64,000 nt of DNA, from NCBI RefSeq assembly GCF_003594935.2, contig NZ_CP043342.1, positions 3,472,001 to 3,536,000 on the forward strand, given 5' to 3'. A program made the position numbers and the translations under genes. The notes under the pieces are model-generated. The model was not told the DNA's origin. It ran no database searches and saw nothing but the letters and a program-made list of their open reading frames with translations. This document shows, one piece after another, positions 1 through 8,414 of this stretch (position 1 is the first letter of the stretch; each line of letters starts with the position of its first letter). This stretch comes from Enterobacter huaxiensis (lineage in GTDB: Bacteria > Pseudomonadota > Gammaproteobacteria > Enterobacterales > Enterobacteriaceae).

Positions 1-22
1 CGTGGTAGGTGAGTGCTTTCAT
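1..22 (-). CDS. ybdR: YbdR, zinc-dependent alcohol dehydrogenase family, N-terminal fragment
   Basis: Only the first seven codons (MKALTYH) and one base are in the window; the gene runs off the left edge on the minus strand. The residues match the recalled N-terminus of E. coli YbdR, a predicted zinc-binding medium-chain dehydrogenase of unknown substrate. A strong GGAGG ribosome binding site lies five bases before the ATG. Position supports the call: in E. coli ybdR is divergent from uspG, which is next here. The 180 bases between the two genes must hold both promoters; I see no clear operator there. Confidence 0.65.
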
Positions 23-203
23 GCGACCTCCGAAAGGATGTGGGTAAGCTTATAAAAGGGTAGCGTCCTCTGGCGGTCTGCCCTGGAATCCGGGCGTTTT
101 GAGATTTATCCTGGCGAGATAAAAAAGTGCTGTTGAGATTACAGAAACCAATAATATTTTATGTTTGAATGAATTCAGCGTTTATAAACAAGGAGAAACG
201 GTT

Positions 204-632
204 ATGTATAAGACAATCATTATGCCGGTTGATGTTTTTGAAATGGAACTGAGCGACAAGGCCGTACGTCACGCGGAATTCCTGGCGCAGCAGGACGGCA
301 TTATTCATCTCATGCACGTATTGCCGGGTTCCGCCAGCCTGAGCCTGCACCGCTTTGCCGCCGACGTGCGCCGCTTCGAAGAGCATCTGCAGCACGAAGC
401 CGAAACGCGCCTGCAAACCATGGCCGGGCACTTCACTATCGATCCTTCTCGCATTAAAACCCACGTCCGGTTCGGCAGCGTGCGCGACGCCGTTAACGAG
501 CTTGCGGAGGAGCTAAAGGCTGACGTTGTGGTGATCGGCTCCCGCAATCCGTCGATTACCACCCATCTTCTGGGATCGAACGCGTCGAGCGTCATCCGCC
601 ACACGCACATTCCGGTGATGGTGGTCAGATAA
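204..632 (+). CDS. uspG: Universal stress protein UspG
   Basis: 142-residue cytoplasmic protein of the UspA family. The start [19 protein letters not shown] matches E. coli UspG (YbdQ), and AGGAG lies 8-9 bases upstream, so I prefer this ATG to the in-frame one at 165. The C-terminus carries the ATP-binding signature GSRNPS...GSNASSVI followed by the family ending PVMVVR. In E. coli, UspG is induced by stress, binds nucleotide and can be adenylylated; its exact role is not settled. It converges on ahpF with a shared terminator between them. Confidence 0.95.
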   Translation: MYKTIIMPVDVFEMELSDKAVRHAEFLAQQDGIIHLMHVLPGSASLSLHRFAADVRRFEEHLQHEAETRLQTMAGHFTIDPSRIKTHVRFGSVRDAVNELAEELKADVVVIGSRNPSITTHLLGSNASSVIRHTHIPVMVVR

Positions 633-636
633 AAAA

Positions 637-662
637 AAGAGGCCACCTTTCGGTGGCCTCTT
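637..662. terminator. Bidirectional intrinsic terminator between uspG and ahpF
   Basis: An 11-bp perfect stem (AAGAGGCCACC / GGTGGCCTCTT) with a four-base loop follows the uspG stop codon. A run of A on the left gives a U tract for minus-strand transcripts. It sits between two convergent genes and can serve both; the U tract is much better for ahpF transcripts. Confidence 0.85.
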
Positions 663-693
663 GCTATTGCAGGTGTCGTCTTACTTTCTTTTA

Positions 694-2259
694 TTATGCT
701 GTTTTGGTACGGATCAGGTAGTCAAACGAACTCAGTGACGCCTTCGCACCTTCGCCGGTCGCGATGATGATCTGTTTGTAAGGCACGGTCGTACAGTCAC
801 CCGCCGCAAACACGCCCTTCACGCTGGTTTCGCATTTGGCATCGATGATGATTTCGCCCATGCGGTTGCGCTCAATCGCGCCTTCCAGCCAGGTGGTGTT
901 TGGCAGCAGGCCAATCTGGACGAAGATCCCCGCCAGCGGCACGCTGTGAACATCACCCGTTACGCGGTCGCGGTATTCCAGACCCGTCACTTTGCTGCCG
1001 TCGCCCTTCACTTCCGTGGTCTGCGCGTTCAGCACGATATCGACGTTTTTCAGGCTGCGAACTTTATCCTGCAGCACCTGGTCGGCCTTCATCTCTGGCG
1101 CAAATTCCAGCAGGGTCACGTGTTCAACGATACCCGCCAGGTCGATAGCCGCTTCCACGCCGGAGTTACCGCCGCCGATCACCGCCACGCGCTTGCCTTT
1201 GAACAGCGGGCCGTCGCAGTGCGGGCAGTAGGTTACGCCTTTAGTGCGATACTGATCTTCACCCGGCACGTTCATGTTGCGCCATTTCGCGCCGGTCGCA
1301 ATGATGATGCTGCGCGCTTTCAGCACCGCGCCGGACGCGGTTTCAATCTGGTGCAGACCACCTTCAACCGCCGCAGGAACCAGCCTGCTGGCGCTCTGGC
1401 TGTCGATGACGTCAACCTCGTAATCGCTAACGTGCGCCTTCAGCGCGCCGGCCAGCTTCTGACCTTCGGTTTTCGGCACGGAGATGTAGTTTTCGATGTC
1501 CACGGTATCGAGTACCTGGCCACCAAAACGTTCGCCCATCAGGCCGGTACGAATGCCTTTACGCGCGGAATACACCGCCGCCGCCGCCCCCGCAGGGCCG
1601 GAGCCCACAATCAGCACGTCGTATGCATCACGCTTGTTCAGCGCTTCCGCCGTGCGTTTTTCGGCACCGGTATCCACTTTGGCAACGATTTCGGTCAGCG
1701 TCATGCGGCCCTGGCCGAACTCCTGGCCGTTCAGGTAGACCGCCGGAACGCCCATCACGTTACGATCGGTGATTTCGTTCTGGAACGTACCGCCGTCAAT
1801 CGCCGTGTGCTTGATGCGCGGGTTCAGGACTGACATCAGGTTCAGCGCCTGCACCACGTCCGGGCAGTTGTGACAGGAGAGCGAGTAATAGGTCTCAAAC
1901 TCAAAATCGCCGTCGATATCGCGGATCTGCTCCAGCAGCGCCTGCGCTTCTTTAGACGGATGACCGCCGGTCCACAGCAGCGCCAGCACCAGAGAGGTAA
2001 ATTCGTGCCCCAGCGGCGAACCGGCAAAACGCGGCCCGCGATCGGAACCCGGGTTGGTAATCAGGAAAGAAGGTTTGCGAACGGCCAGCGTGTTGTCTTC
2101 TTTGAACGTCACCTTTGGTGACAGCTCGGCGATCTCTGCCAGCAGCGCTTTGATTTCTGCCGATTTCGCGCTGTCGTCAAGCGTAGCAATCAGCTCCACG
2201 GGTTTGGTCAGTTTCTCAAGGTAGGCCTTGAGCTGGGTTTTCATGTTTGTGTCGAGCAT
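694..2259 (-). CDS. ahpF: Alkyl hydroperoxide reductase subunit F
   Basis: 521-residue NADH-dependent disulfide reductase that regenerates AhpC. It has an N-terminal thioredoxin-like tandem domain with redox centre SCHNCPD (about residues 126-132), a FAD-binding motif [10 protein letters not shown] (about 218), the catalytic CPHCDGP motif (about 343-349), a second dinucleotide motif [10 protein letters not shown], and a C-terminal FAD contact AAGDCTT. The start [13 protein letters not shown] is the E. coli start, with AGGGA upstream; an in-frame ATG 24 codons earlier is less likely. It is the second gene of the ahpCF operon, 187 bases after ahpC, with a REP element between. Confidence 0.98.
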   Translation of the reverse strand: MLDTNMKTQLKAYLEKLTKPVELIATLDDSAKSAEIKALLAEIAELSPKVTFKEDNTLAVRKPSFLITNPGSDRGPRFAGSPLGHEFTSLVLALLWTGGHPSKEAQALLEQIRDIDGDFEFETYYSLSCHNCPDVVQALNLMSVLNPRIKHTAIDGGTFQNEITDRNVMGVPAVYLNGQEFGQGRMTLTEIVAKVDTGAEKRTAEALNKRDAYDVLIVGSGPAGAAAAVYSARKGIRTGLMGERFGGQVLDTVDIENYISVPKTEGQKLAGALKAHVSDYEVDVIDSQSASRLVPAAVEGGLHQIETASGAVLKARSIIIATGAKWRNMNVPGEDQYRTKGVTYCPHCDGPLFKGKRVAVIGGGNSGVEAAIDLAGIVEHVTLLEFAPEMKADQVLQDKVRSLKNVDIVLNAQTTEVKGDGSKVTGLEYRDRVTGDVHSVPLAGIFVQIGLLPNTTWLEGAIERNRMGEIIIDAKCETSVKGVFAAGDCTTVPYKQIIIATGEGAKASLSSFDYLIRTKTA

Positions 2260-2370
2260 TATTCTTCCCTCTCTTAAGACGTCATCATGCAAGCTGCCTT
2301 GCACAGGCGGCCTGAATGCAACTTGCATCATGGTGCTTGGATGAAATGGGCGCGGGTGCGCCCATTGATT

Positions 2371-2437
2371 GCCGGGTGGTACTTCGATTACCCGGCCTAC
2401 GATACTGTAGGCCAGTGCAAGCGCAGCGCCGCCGGGC
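2371..2437. repeat. REP/BIME element between ahpC and ahpF
   Basis: Two REP-type units: a GCCGGGTGG...ACCCGGC palindrome, then TGTAGGCC and a GCAAGCGCAGCGCCGCCGGGC arm, the usual enterobacterial BIME layout. It lies inside the ahpCF operon. Such elements in E. coli often cause partial termination or protect upstream mRNA, which fits a need for more AhpC than AhpF; that role is inferred. Confidence 0.8.
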
Positions 2438-2446
2438 TTTACAGAC

Positions 2447-3010
2447 TTAGATCTTGCCGACCAGGTCTAAAGATGGAGCCAAAGTCGCTTCGCCTTCTTT
2501 CCATTTCGCCGGGCACACTTCGCCTGGGTGAGAAGCAACGTACTGAGCGGCTTTCACTTTACGCAGCAGGTCAGATGCGTCACGGCCGATACCTTCAGCG
2601 GTAACTTCGATAGCCTGGATAATGCCCTGCGGGTCAACAACGAAGGTCGCACGGTCAGCCAGGCCTTCATCTTCACGCATGTTTTCGAAGTTACGGGTCA
2701 GGGCGCCAGTCGGGTCACCGATCATCGCATATTTGATTTTTGCGATGGTTTCAGAGCTACCGTGCCATGCTTTGTGGGTGAAGTGGGTGTCGGTCGAAAC
2801 AGAGTAAACGTCTACGCCCAGCTTCTGCAGTTCGTCGTAATGGTCAGCCACGTCACCCAGTTCGGTCGGGCAAACGAAGGTGAAGTCAGCCGGATAGAAG
2901 AAGAACACGCTCCAGCGGCCTTCGGTATCTTTCTCGGTTACTTCGATGAACTCACCGTTTTTGAACGCCTGGTTTTTGAAAGGTTTAATTTTAGTGTTAA
3001 TCAAGGACAT
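2447..3010 (-). CDS. ahpC: Alkyl hydroperoxide reductase subunit C (2-Cys peroxiredoxin)
   Basis: 187-residue cytoplasmic peroxiredoxin that reduces H2O2, organic peroxides and peroxynitrite. The peroxidatic cysteine is in FTFVCPTE (about residue 47) and the resolving cysteine in GEVCPAKW (about 166). The start [16 protein letters not shown] matches E. coli, with GGAGGAAG well placed. It is recycled by AhpF, encoded downstream. In E. coli the operon is activated by OxyR; an OxyR-like core is seen about 320 bases upstream. Confidence 0.98.
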   Translation of the reverse strand: MSLINTKIKPFKNQAFKNGEFIEVTEKDTEGRWSVFFFYPADFTFVCPTELGDVADHYDELQKLGVDVYSVSTDTHFTHKAWHGSSETIAKIKYAMIGDPTGALTRNFENMREDEGLADRATFVVDPQGIIQAIEVTAEGIGRDASDLLRKVKAAQYVASHPGEVCPAKWKEGEATLAPSLDLVGKI

Positions 3011-3155
3011 CTGTACTTCCTCCGTGTTTTCGTTGAGAGGTAAGGTAACCAACTTTACTCATCGGGGCTAATGCGTATGCTTTATCAAATCAATCAGCCA
3101 AACCTTACAACCTCAACAAGACAGCAAGGTGAACCTTGAACAGGAAAGCCTGAAA

Positions 3156-3310
3156 GTAAAAAGGCCGCCTCAATGGGCGGCCCTGATACCTGAATTCCCC
3201 GCAGGTTCATTCAGTGCCAGCCGAAGCTGACGTTGCGTTGCGCTCTACAACCCTTAGCTTCAAGGCGGTAACAGCGGTTTGATTACACCATTCGGGCCGG
3301 GATTGAGCAA
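3156..3310 (-). ncRNA. Candidate structured small RNA or long ahpC leader
   Basis: Read on the minus strand, this stretch ends in an intrinsic-terminator shape: stem GGCCGCC / GGCGGCC (3163-3182) followed by TTTTTACTTT. Upstream of it are a hairpin closed by a UUCG tetraloop (GTCAGC-TTCG-GCTGGC, 3216-3231) and an ACCTG...CAGGT hairpin (3189-3207). A TTATGGAT -10-like element lies near 3312-3320, and an OxyR-like core just upstream at 3333-3347. No convincing reading frame is present. It may be an independent RNA of about 150 nt or an attenuated ahpC leader. Ends are estimates. Confidence 0.35.
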
Positions 3311-3332
3311 TCCATAAGAGAGGCATTCCTGC

Positions 3333-3347
3333 CTATGACTGTGATAG
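3333..3347. promoter_or_regulatory. OxyR-like core site
   Basis: CTAT-N7-ATAG is the central palindrome of the OxyR consensus (four ATAG/CTAT elements spaced by seven bases). The outer elements are poor matches, so this is a partial hit. Its place between ahpC and ybdO, where E. coli has the OxyR-regulated dsbG/ahpC promoter region, supports it. Confidence 0.4.
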
Positions 3348-3633
3348 GTAAAATCAAAAATGCTTTCAAAAGGTTATAAATTAAATTTTATTATAAATCA
3401 CTCCCCATATATAAATATCGTTTGTCATTCAAATAATCCACTCACGCTTTAAAGATAAAATTATCTTCATCGCCCGTGAAGTTCTGTTTCATTAATCTAA
3501 CGCCGTGATATATTAAGGCTATGTAAATATAAACTTAAGTAAGTGAACCCCTACGATTGTAAATAGTTCGCTTCATTCTATAGTTATCAATGATGTGATA
3601 ACGACAGCAAACGCGGCACACTCAGGACGAACC

Positions 3634-4554
3634 ATGGCAAATCTCTACGATCTTAAAAAATTCGATCTCAATCTGTTAGTCATATTCGAATGCATATACC
3701 AACATCTCAGTATCAGTAAAGCCGCCGAAACGCTCTATATCACCCCCTCTGCCGTGAGCCAGTCGCTGCAGCGCCTGCGCGGCCAGCTCAATGACCCCCT
3801 CTTCATACGTTCCGGTAAGGGGATTACGCCCACAACGGTCGGCACCAACCTGCACTATCATCTTGAGCAGAACCTCAACCAGATTGAGCAAACTATCAAC
3901 CTGATGCACCACACGGAGATCAAGAAAAATTTCGTCATTTATTGCTCTCAAATGGTGACGCCAGGCTATATGCTTGAACCAATGAAGCTATTAATGGCTG
4001 AAGATAATTATGAAATAGAACAACGCGATATGCTTCTCTCCCCGGAATCCGCAGAAGATCTGCTTGCGTACCGTAAGGCGGACCTGATCTTCACTAATGC
4101 ACCGGTAAATAACCGCTCTGTGGTCTGCACCCACTTTACCACGGTGCCGATAGTGCTAATTTGCAGAGACGGCCATCCGAGGATTGCCGACCCGACCACT
4201 GCCGAAGCGTTATACCGGGAGAAGTTTACCTTTTACCAGAGTAGTCACCCGGGCGTTAAGGAATTCCAGAACCGCGCCAATGACGTCTTCCCGGAGAGAA
4301 ACATCGCGTTTCGTACTGACTCCGTCAGCTCGCTCATCTCTATGGTCAGCTCATCGGATTTATTAGGCTTTATTCCCGTTTCAATCTTTGAGACATATAA
4401 AGACGCGTTAAAATTAAAACTGATTACCCCCCCCTTTGAACTTCCCCAGATGCATGTCTATATGCTCTACAGTCGTTCATCACTGAACAGCAGCGTTTTC
4501 TCAACATTCATTGAGAAAATGCATAAACTCTGTTTTTCCCCTTTAACTGATTAA
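3634..4554 (+). CDS. ybdO: LysR-family transcriptional regulator YbdO
   Basis: 306 residues from the ATG that gives MANLYDLKKFDLNLLVIFE, the recalled YbdO start; AGGACGA precedes it. The N-terminal winged helix has the LysR helix-turn-helix pattern ISKAAETLYITPSAVSQSL, then an effector-binding region with low similarity to well-studied members. YbdO belongs to the same small group as CitR-like and YbeF regulators; its targets are not firmly known. It precedes ybdN and ybdM on the same strand, so it may regulate them; the 126-bp gap holds an inverted repeat. The 279 bases before it are AT-rich. Confidence 0.85.
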   Translation: MANLYDLKKFDLNLLVIFECIYQHLSISKAAETLYITPSAVSQSLQRLRGQLNDPLFIRSGKGITPTTVGTNLHYHLEQNLNQIEQTINLMHHTEIKKNFVIYCSQMVTPGYMLEPMKLLMAEDNYEIEQRDMLLSPESAEDLLAYRKADLIFTNAPVNNRSVVCTHFTTVPIVLICRDGHPRIADPTTAEALYREKFTFYQSSHPGVKEFQNRANDVFPERNIAFRTDSVSSLISMVSSSDLLGFIPVSIFETYKDALKLKLITPPFELPQMHVYMLYSRSSLNSSVFSTFIEKMHKLCFSPLTD

Positions 4555-4605
4555 GAATCATTTGCAAGGTACACGATTAAAAACAGGGGAAAGAAAATGA
4601 TTTCG

Positions 4606-4629
4606 TGAAAGTAAGAATAAATACTTTCA
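4606..4629. repeat. Inverted repeat upstream of ybdN
   Basis: TGAAAGTA and TACTTTCA form a perfect 8-bp inverted repeat with an 8-base spacer, ending 51 bases before the ybdN ATG. The symmetry and position suit a regulator operator or a weak leader hairpin. There is no T tract, so a terminator is unlikely. Confidence 0.45.
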
Positions 4630-4680
4630 TAATAACCGTTAATTTCGGTTAGGCATTTACCACGCAGGATGCGATGAACC

Positions 4681-5904
4681 ATGTCGATCTATAAAATCCC
4701 TTTACGGGAAAATGTTCTTGAGGCCGCTGCTGAACGCATAGGCTGGACGCTTAACAATTTTCAGCGAGTGTGTATTTCCTTTTCTGGCGGAAAAGATTCT
4801 ACCGTGATGCTTCATCTTGTGGCCCTCCAGGCGCGGCAGATGAAACGAAAAATAGATGTGTTCTTTCTGGACTGGGAAGCGCAGTTTTCATTAACCATCA
4901 GGCATATTGAAACACTGCGGGCGCTTTATCAGGATGTTATTCAACAGTTCTGGTGGGTGGCGCTCCCGATTACGACCCAAAACGCCCTCTCTCAGTTTCA
5001 ACCTGAATGGCAATGCTGGGCACCCGAAACGCGCTGGGTTCGCCAGCCGCCGGAAGATGCCATTACCGATGCTCACTATTTCGATTTTTACCAGCACGGC
5101 ATGACGTTTGAGGCCTTCGTCCGCGATTTTGCCGAATGGTACGCGCAAAAACGCCCCGCAGCGGTCATGGTTGGGATCCGCGCTGATGAGTCCTACAACC
5201 GTTTTCTGGCTATCGCCTCTGCACGTAAGCAGCGTTTTTCTGATGATAAACCCTGGACGACCGTCGCACCGGGCGGGCATGCCTGGTATGTCTACCCCCT
5301 CTATGACTGGAAAACAGCCGATATCTGGACCTGGTTTGCAAAAACCGGCTGCTGCTATAACCCGCTATACGACCTGATGTACCAGGCCGGCGTGCCGCCG
5401 CGCTATATGCGTATCTGCGAACCCTTTGGCCCCGAGCAGCGCCAGGGGCTGTGGCTCTACCATGTTGTTGAACCCGAACGCTGGGCCGCCATGTGCGAGC
5501 GCGTCAGCGGCGTGCGCAGCGGGGGAATTTACGCCGGACACGACAATCATTTTTATGGCCATCGCAAAATACTGAAGCCCGAACGCCTTTGCTGGCGTGA
5601 ATACGCCATGCTGCTGCTCGACAGCATGCCGCAAAATACGGCAGAGCATTACCGCAATAAAATCGCGGTGTATCTTCACTGGTATCAAAAGCGCGGCATG
5701 GAGGATATCCCCGACACCCAGGACAGCGATATCGGAACCAAAGATATTCCCTCCTGGCGGCGTATCTGCAAGGTTTTACTCAATAACGATTACTGGTGTC
5801 GGGCACTTTCCTTCAGCCCAAACAAACCCAAACATTATCAGCGCTACAGCGACAGAATGAAGGCCAAACGCAAGGAGTGGGGCATTTTATGCGACAGCGA
5901 ATAA
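4681..5904 (+). CDS. ybdN: YbdN, PAPS-reductase-like PP-loop protein with DUF3440
   Basis: 407 residues. The ATP-pyrophosphatase loop SFSGGKDSTVML (about residues 33-44) is the signature of the PAPS reductase/adenine nucleotide alpha-hydrolase superfamily. The rest matches the YbdN/IbrA group (DUF3440), including GIRADES (about 163), a C/H-rich region TGCCYNPLYDLMYQAGVPPRYMRICEP broken over residues 224-250, and a basic C-terminus. The reaction is not established; the family pairs with a ParB-like protein (YbdM/IbrB), as here. The ybdM ATG lies inside the last codons of this gene, so the two are translationally coupled. Confidence 0.85.
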   Translation: MSIYKIPLRENVLEAAAERIGWTLNNFQRVCISFSGGKDSTVMLHLVALQARQMKRKIDVFFLDWEAQFSLTIRHIETLRALYQDVIQQFWWVALPITTQNALSQFQPEWQCWAPETRWVRQPPEDAITDAHYFDFYQHGMTFEAFVRDFAEWYAQKRPAAVMVGIRADESYNRFLAIASARKQRFSDDKPWTTVAPGGHAWYVYPLYDWKTADIWTWFAKTGCCYNPLYDLMYQAGVPPRYMRICEPFGPEQRQGLWLYHVVEPERWAAMCERVSGVRSGGIYAGHDNHFYGHRKILKPERLCWREYAMLLLDSMPQNTAEHYRNKIAVYLHWYQKRGMEDIPDTQDSDIGTKDIPSWRRICKVLLNNDYWCRALSFSPNKPKHYQRYSDRMKAKRKEWGILCDSE

Positions 5905-6516
5905 TCACCGAAATGGAAACGTACCTTCAGTCACTTCCCGAAGAGGACCGAATAGGCGCCATTAACGCTTTTAGGCTGGCGATACATAAAAACAGCCCTT
6001 TCCGTGAGCAGCCTATAGACTGTGTGCTCTGGGTTAAGCAGGATGATATTACCGCCAACGATTACAACCCCAACAACGTTGCCCCTCCGGAAAAACGCTT
6101 GCTGAGCAAGTCCCTGGAGCTTGATGGATTCACTCAACCTATCGTTGTGACGCAGAATGCGTCTCGGCACTACGAAATTGTCGACGGTTTTCATCGCCAT
6201 GAGATTGGCGCGAACCGGGCGTCGTTAAAGCGCCAGCTCAAAGGCTTCTTGCCCGTCACCTGTCTGCGCCAGGATCGGCAGGACAAACATAACCGCATGG
6301 CGGCCACCATTCGCCACAACCGGGCGCGCGGGCGACATCAAATCAACGCCATGTCAGAGATCGTCCGTGAGCTGGTTCAACTCGGCTGGAACGACGAAAA
6401 AAATAGGCAAGGAGCTGGGGATGGATAGCGACGAAGTGTTACGCCTTAAGCAAATCAACGGCCTGCTTGAGCTGTTTGCAGACCGTCGTTACTCCGAAGC
6501 CTGGACGGTAAAATAA
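5889..6516 (+). pseudogene. ybdM: YbdM, ParB/Srx-like protein, frameshifted
   Basis: The ATG at 5889 follows AAGGAG and overlaps ybdN by 16 bases. Codons 1-171 encode a ParB/sulfiredoxin-type domain: NDYNPNNVAPPE, then VDGFHRHEIG and the ATIRHNRARG box. In frame, translation ends at 6426-6428 (179 residues). A run of seven A at 6397-6403 marks a frameshift: with one A fewer the frame continues as KIGKELGMDSDEVLRLKQ and ends at 6514-6516, giving 208 residues, close to the 209 recalled for E. coli. The lost part is the helix-turn-helix-like C-terminus. It may be a true mutation, slippage-based expression or a sequencing error. Confidence 0.8.
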
Positions 6517-7677
6517 TCAGAGCGTATTCAGACGCTCAGCCGCCGCCAGCAGCGTCGATTCCTGTTTCGCAAAACAGAGGCGAATCAGCCTGTGCGGGAA
6601 GGGATCGGCGCAGAACACCGACAGCGGGATGGCGGCAACGCCCACCTCTTTCGTCAGCCACTGGCAAAAGCTCACGTCGTCCAGGTCGGAAATCGCGCTG
6701 TAGTCGGCCAGCAGGAAGTAGGTCCCTTCGCAGGGTAAAATCTCCAGACGGCTTTTGCTCAGCGCGTTTACAAACAGATCCCGACGTTTTCGATAGAAGT
6801 CCGGCAGATCGCGATAGTGCTCAGGTTCGGCGCGCAGCATATCCGCCAGCGCCAGCTGGGCAGGCGTGTTCACGGCAAACGTCAGGTACTGGTGCACCTT
6901 GCGCAGCTCGGCGCTGATGACTGCCGGTGCCACACAGTAGCCCACCTTCCACCCGGTCATGTGGAAAGTCTTACCGAACGAAGAGACGGCAACAGCGCGC
7001 TCGCGCAGCTGCGGATGCGCCAGCACGCTGGCGTGGCCTTCTTCAGCAAAACAGATGTGCTCATACACTTCATCACTCAGCACGTAAATTTCACGTTCCG
7101 CAATCGCCTGCCACAGCGCGGCGAAGTCGCTTTTCTGCCAGACCGTCGCGGACGGGTTGTGCGGCGTATTCAGGATCACCAGACGGGTTTTATCGCTCAG
7201 CAGCGCAGCAAACGCCTGCCAGTCCGGGCGGAAATGGGGTGGCTGCAGCGCCACGCGTTTCACTACGCCGCCGGAAAGCTCGATGGCAGGCGCGTAGCTA
7301 TCGTAGCTTGGGTCAAAGCAGATGACCTCATCGCCCGTGCGCACCAGCGCGGTAATCGCGGCGTACAGCGCCTCGGTTGCCCCTGCCGTTACCGTGATAT
7401 CGCTGTTCGCATCAGGCCTGTAGCCATACAGCTCGGCCGTTTTATCCGCAATGGCGTCCCGCAGCGCCTGCACGCCGGTCATCGGCGCGTACTGGTTCGC
7501 CCCCTGCGCCACGTGATGGGCCAGACGCGCCTGTAAATAGTTCGGGCCGTCAAAATCCGGGAACCCTTGCGAAAGGTTAATGGCGTTGTACTGCTGCGCC
7601 AGGGCGCTCATCTGCGTAAAGATGGTGGTACCGAGATTGGGGAGTTTACTCTGCGGAATCAATGCGTTATTGCTCAT
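6517..7677 (-). CDS. mtnE: Methionine aminotransferase (PLP enzyme), last step of methionine salvage
   Basis: 386-residue class I/II aminotransferase, the counterpart of E. coli YbdL, which prefers methionine and other aromatic or sulfur amino acids. The PLP lysine is in SSFGKTFHMTGWK (about residue 236); the substrate-binding arginine is near RLIRLCFA at the C-terminus. YbdL is normally an orphan; here it is divergent from mtnBCD and shares their MetJ-box region, which supports amination of 4-methylthio-2-oxobutanoate to methionine. The stop codon abuts the restored end of ybdM. Also known as ybdL. Confidence 0.9.
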   Translation of the reverse strand: MSNNALIPQSKLPNLGTTIFTQMSALAQQYNAINLSQGFPDFDGPNYLQARLAHHVAQGANQYAPMTGVQALRDAIADKTAELYGYRPDANSDITVTAGATEALYAAITALVRTGDEVICFDPSYDSYAPAIELSGGVVKRVALQPPHFRPDWQAFAALLSDKTRLVILNTPHNPSATVWQKSDFAALWQAIAEREIYVLSDEVYEHICFAEEGHASVLAHPQLRERAVAVSSFGKTFHMTGWKVGYCVAPAVISAELRKVHQYLTFAVNTPAQLALADMLRAEPEHYRDLPDFYRKRRDLFVNALSKSRLEILPCEGTYFLLADYSAISDLDDVSFCQWLTKEVGVAAIPLSVFCADPFPHRLIRLCFAKQESTLLAAAERLNTL

Positions 7678-7744
7678 TGTGCGGTGCCTGCTTGTAATAC
7701 TTATGTTGCTGACACTATAACACGATGTTAGTCTTTGGCAATCA

Positions 7745-7768
7745 AGACGCTTAGACGTCTATACCATA
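7745..7768. promoter_or_regulatory. MetJ operator, divergent mtnE / mtnBCD promoter
   Basis: Three adjacent 8-bp met boxes: AGACGCTT (7745), AGACGTCT (7753, a perfect consensus copy) and ATACCATA (7761, weak). Tandem met boxes bind MetJ with S-adenosylmethionine as corepressor. The array lies 32 bases before mtnB and 68 bases before mtnE, so it can repress both directions when methionine is plentiful. Confidence 0.85.
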
Positions 7769-7799
7769 TCAATATTCCTGGCCGCGAGGGTAAAAGGAA

Positions 7800-8414
7800 A
7801 TGACAGACAACCTGCAACTCACACACCTTGTCGACGCCTGCCGCTGGATTGGCGCCAAAGGCTGGGCGCCCGCCACCGGCGGCAACATGTCGGTGCGTCA
7901 GGATGAACGCCTGTGCTGGCTCAGCGAATCCGGTAAAGACAAGGGCAGCCTCACGACGGAGGATTTTCTGCAGGTGGAGATCGCCACCAACCGCGCGCCT
8001 TCTGGCCGCAGGCCGTCGGCGGAGACCGGGTTGCACACCCTTATCTATCGTCTGTTCCCGGAGGCCAACGCCGTCCTGCACGTTCATACCGTCAACGCCA
8101 CGGTGCTGTCGCGTCTGGTGAAAGAAGCCGAACTCAACATCAGCGGCTTTGAAATGCAAAAATCCCTCACCGGACAGACCACGCATCTGGATACGGTAGC
8201 CGTTGCGGTATTTGATAACGACCAGGATATCGACGCCCTCGCCTCGCGAATCGCCCATTACGCGCAGGAACGCCCGCTTAATTATGGTTTTCTTCTGCGC
8301 GGCCATGGCTTAACCTGCTGGGGACGCGACGTGGCCGAAGCCCGCCGTCACCTTGAAGGATTAGAATTCCTGTTCGAATGTGAAATGCGTTTACGACAAC
8401 TGGAGAGAGTATGA
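7800..8414 (+). CDS. mtnB: Methylthioribulose-1-phosphate dehydratase
   Basis: 204-residue class II aldolase-fold enzyme. It dehydrates 5-methylthioribulose-1-phosphate to 2,3-diketo-5-methylthiopentyl-1-phosphate. The metal-binding histidines are in [12 protein letters not shown] (about residues 98-108) and in [10 protein letters not shown] near residue 166; TGGNMSVR near the N-terminus is a class II aldolase hallmark. The start follows AAAGGAA. It is the first gene of a tightly packed mtnBCD operon and overlaps mtnC by four bases (ATGA). Confidence 0.95.
   Translation: MTDNLQLTHLVDACRWIGAKGWAPATGGNMSVRQDERLCWLSESGKDKGSLTTEDFLQVEIATNRAPSGRRPSAETGLHTLIYRLFPEANAVLHVHTVNATVLSRLVKEAELNISGFEMQKSLTGQTTHLDTVAVAVFDNDQDIDALASRIAHYAQERPLNYGFLLRGHGLTCWGRDVAEARRHLEGLEFLFECEMRLRQLERV

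Noticed and set aside
2260-2446. A small gene between ahpC and ahpF
   Set aside because: The interval is explained by a GGGCGC hairpin and a REP element; its short open frames lack start sites.
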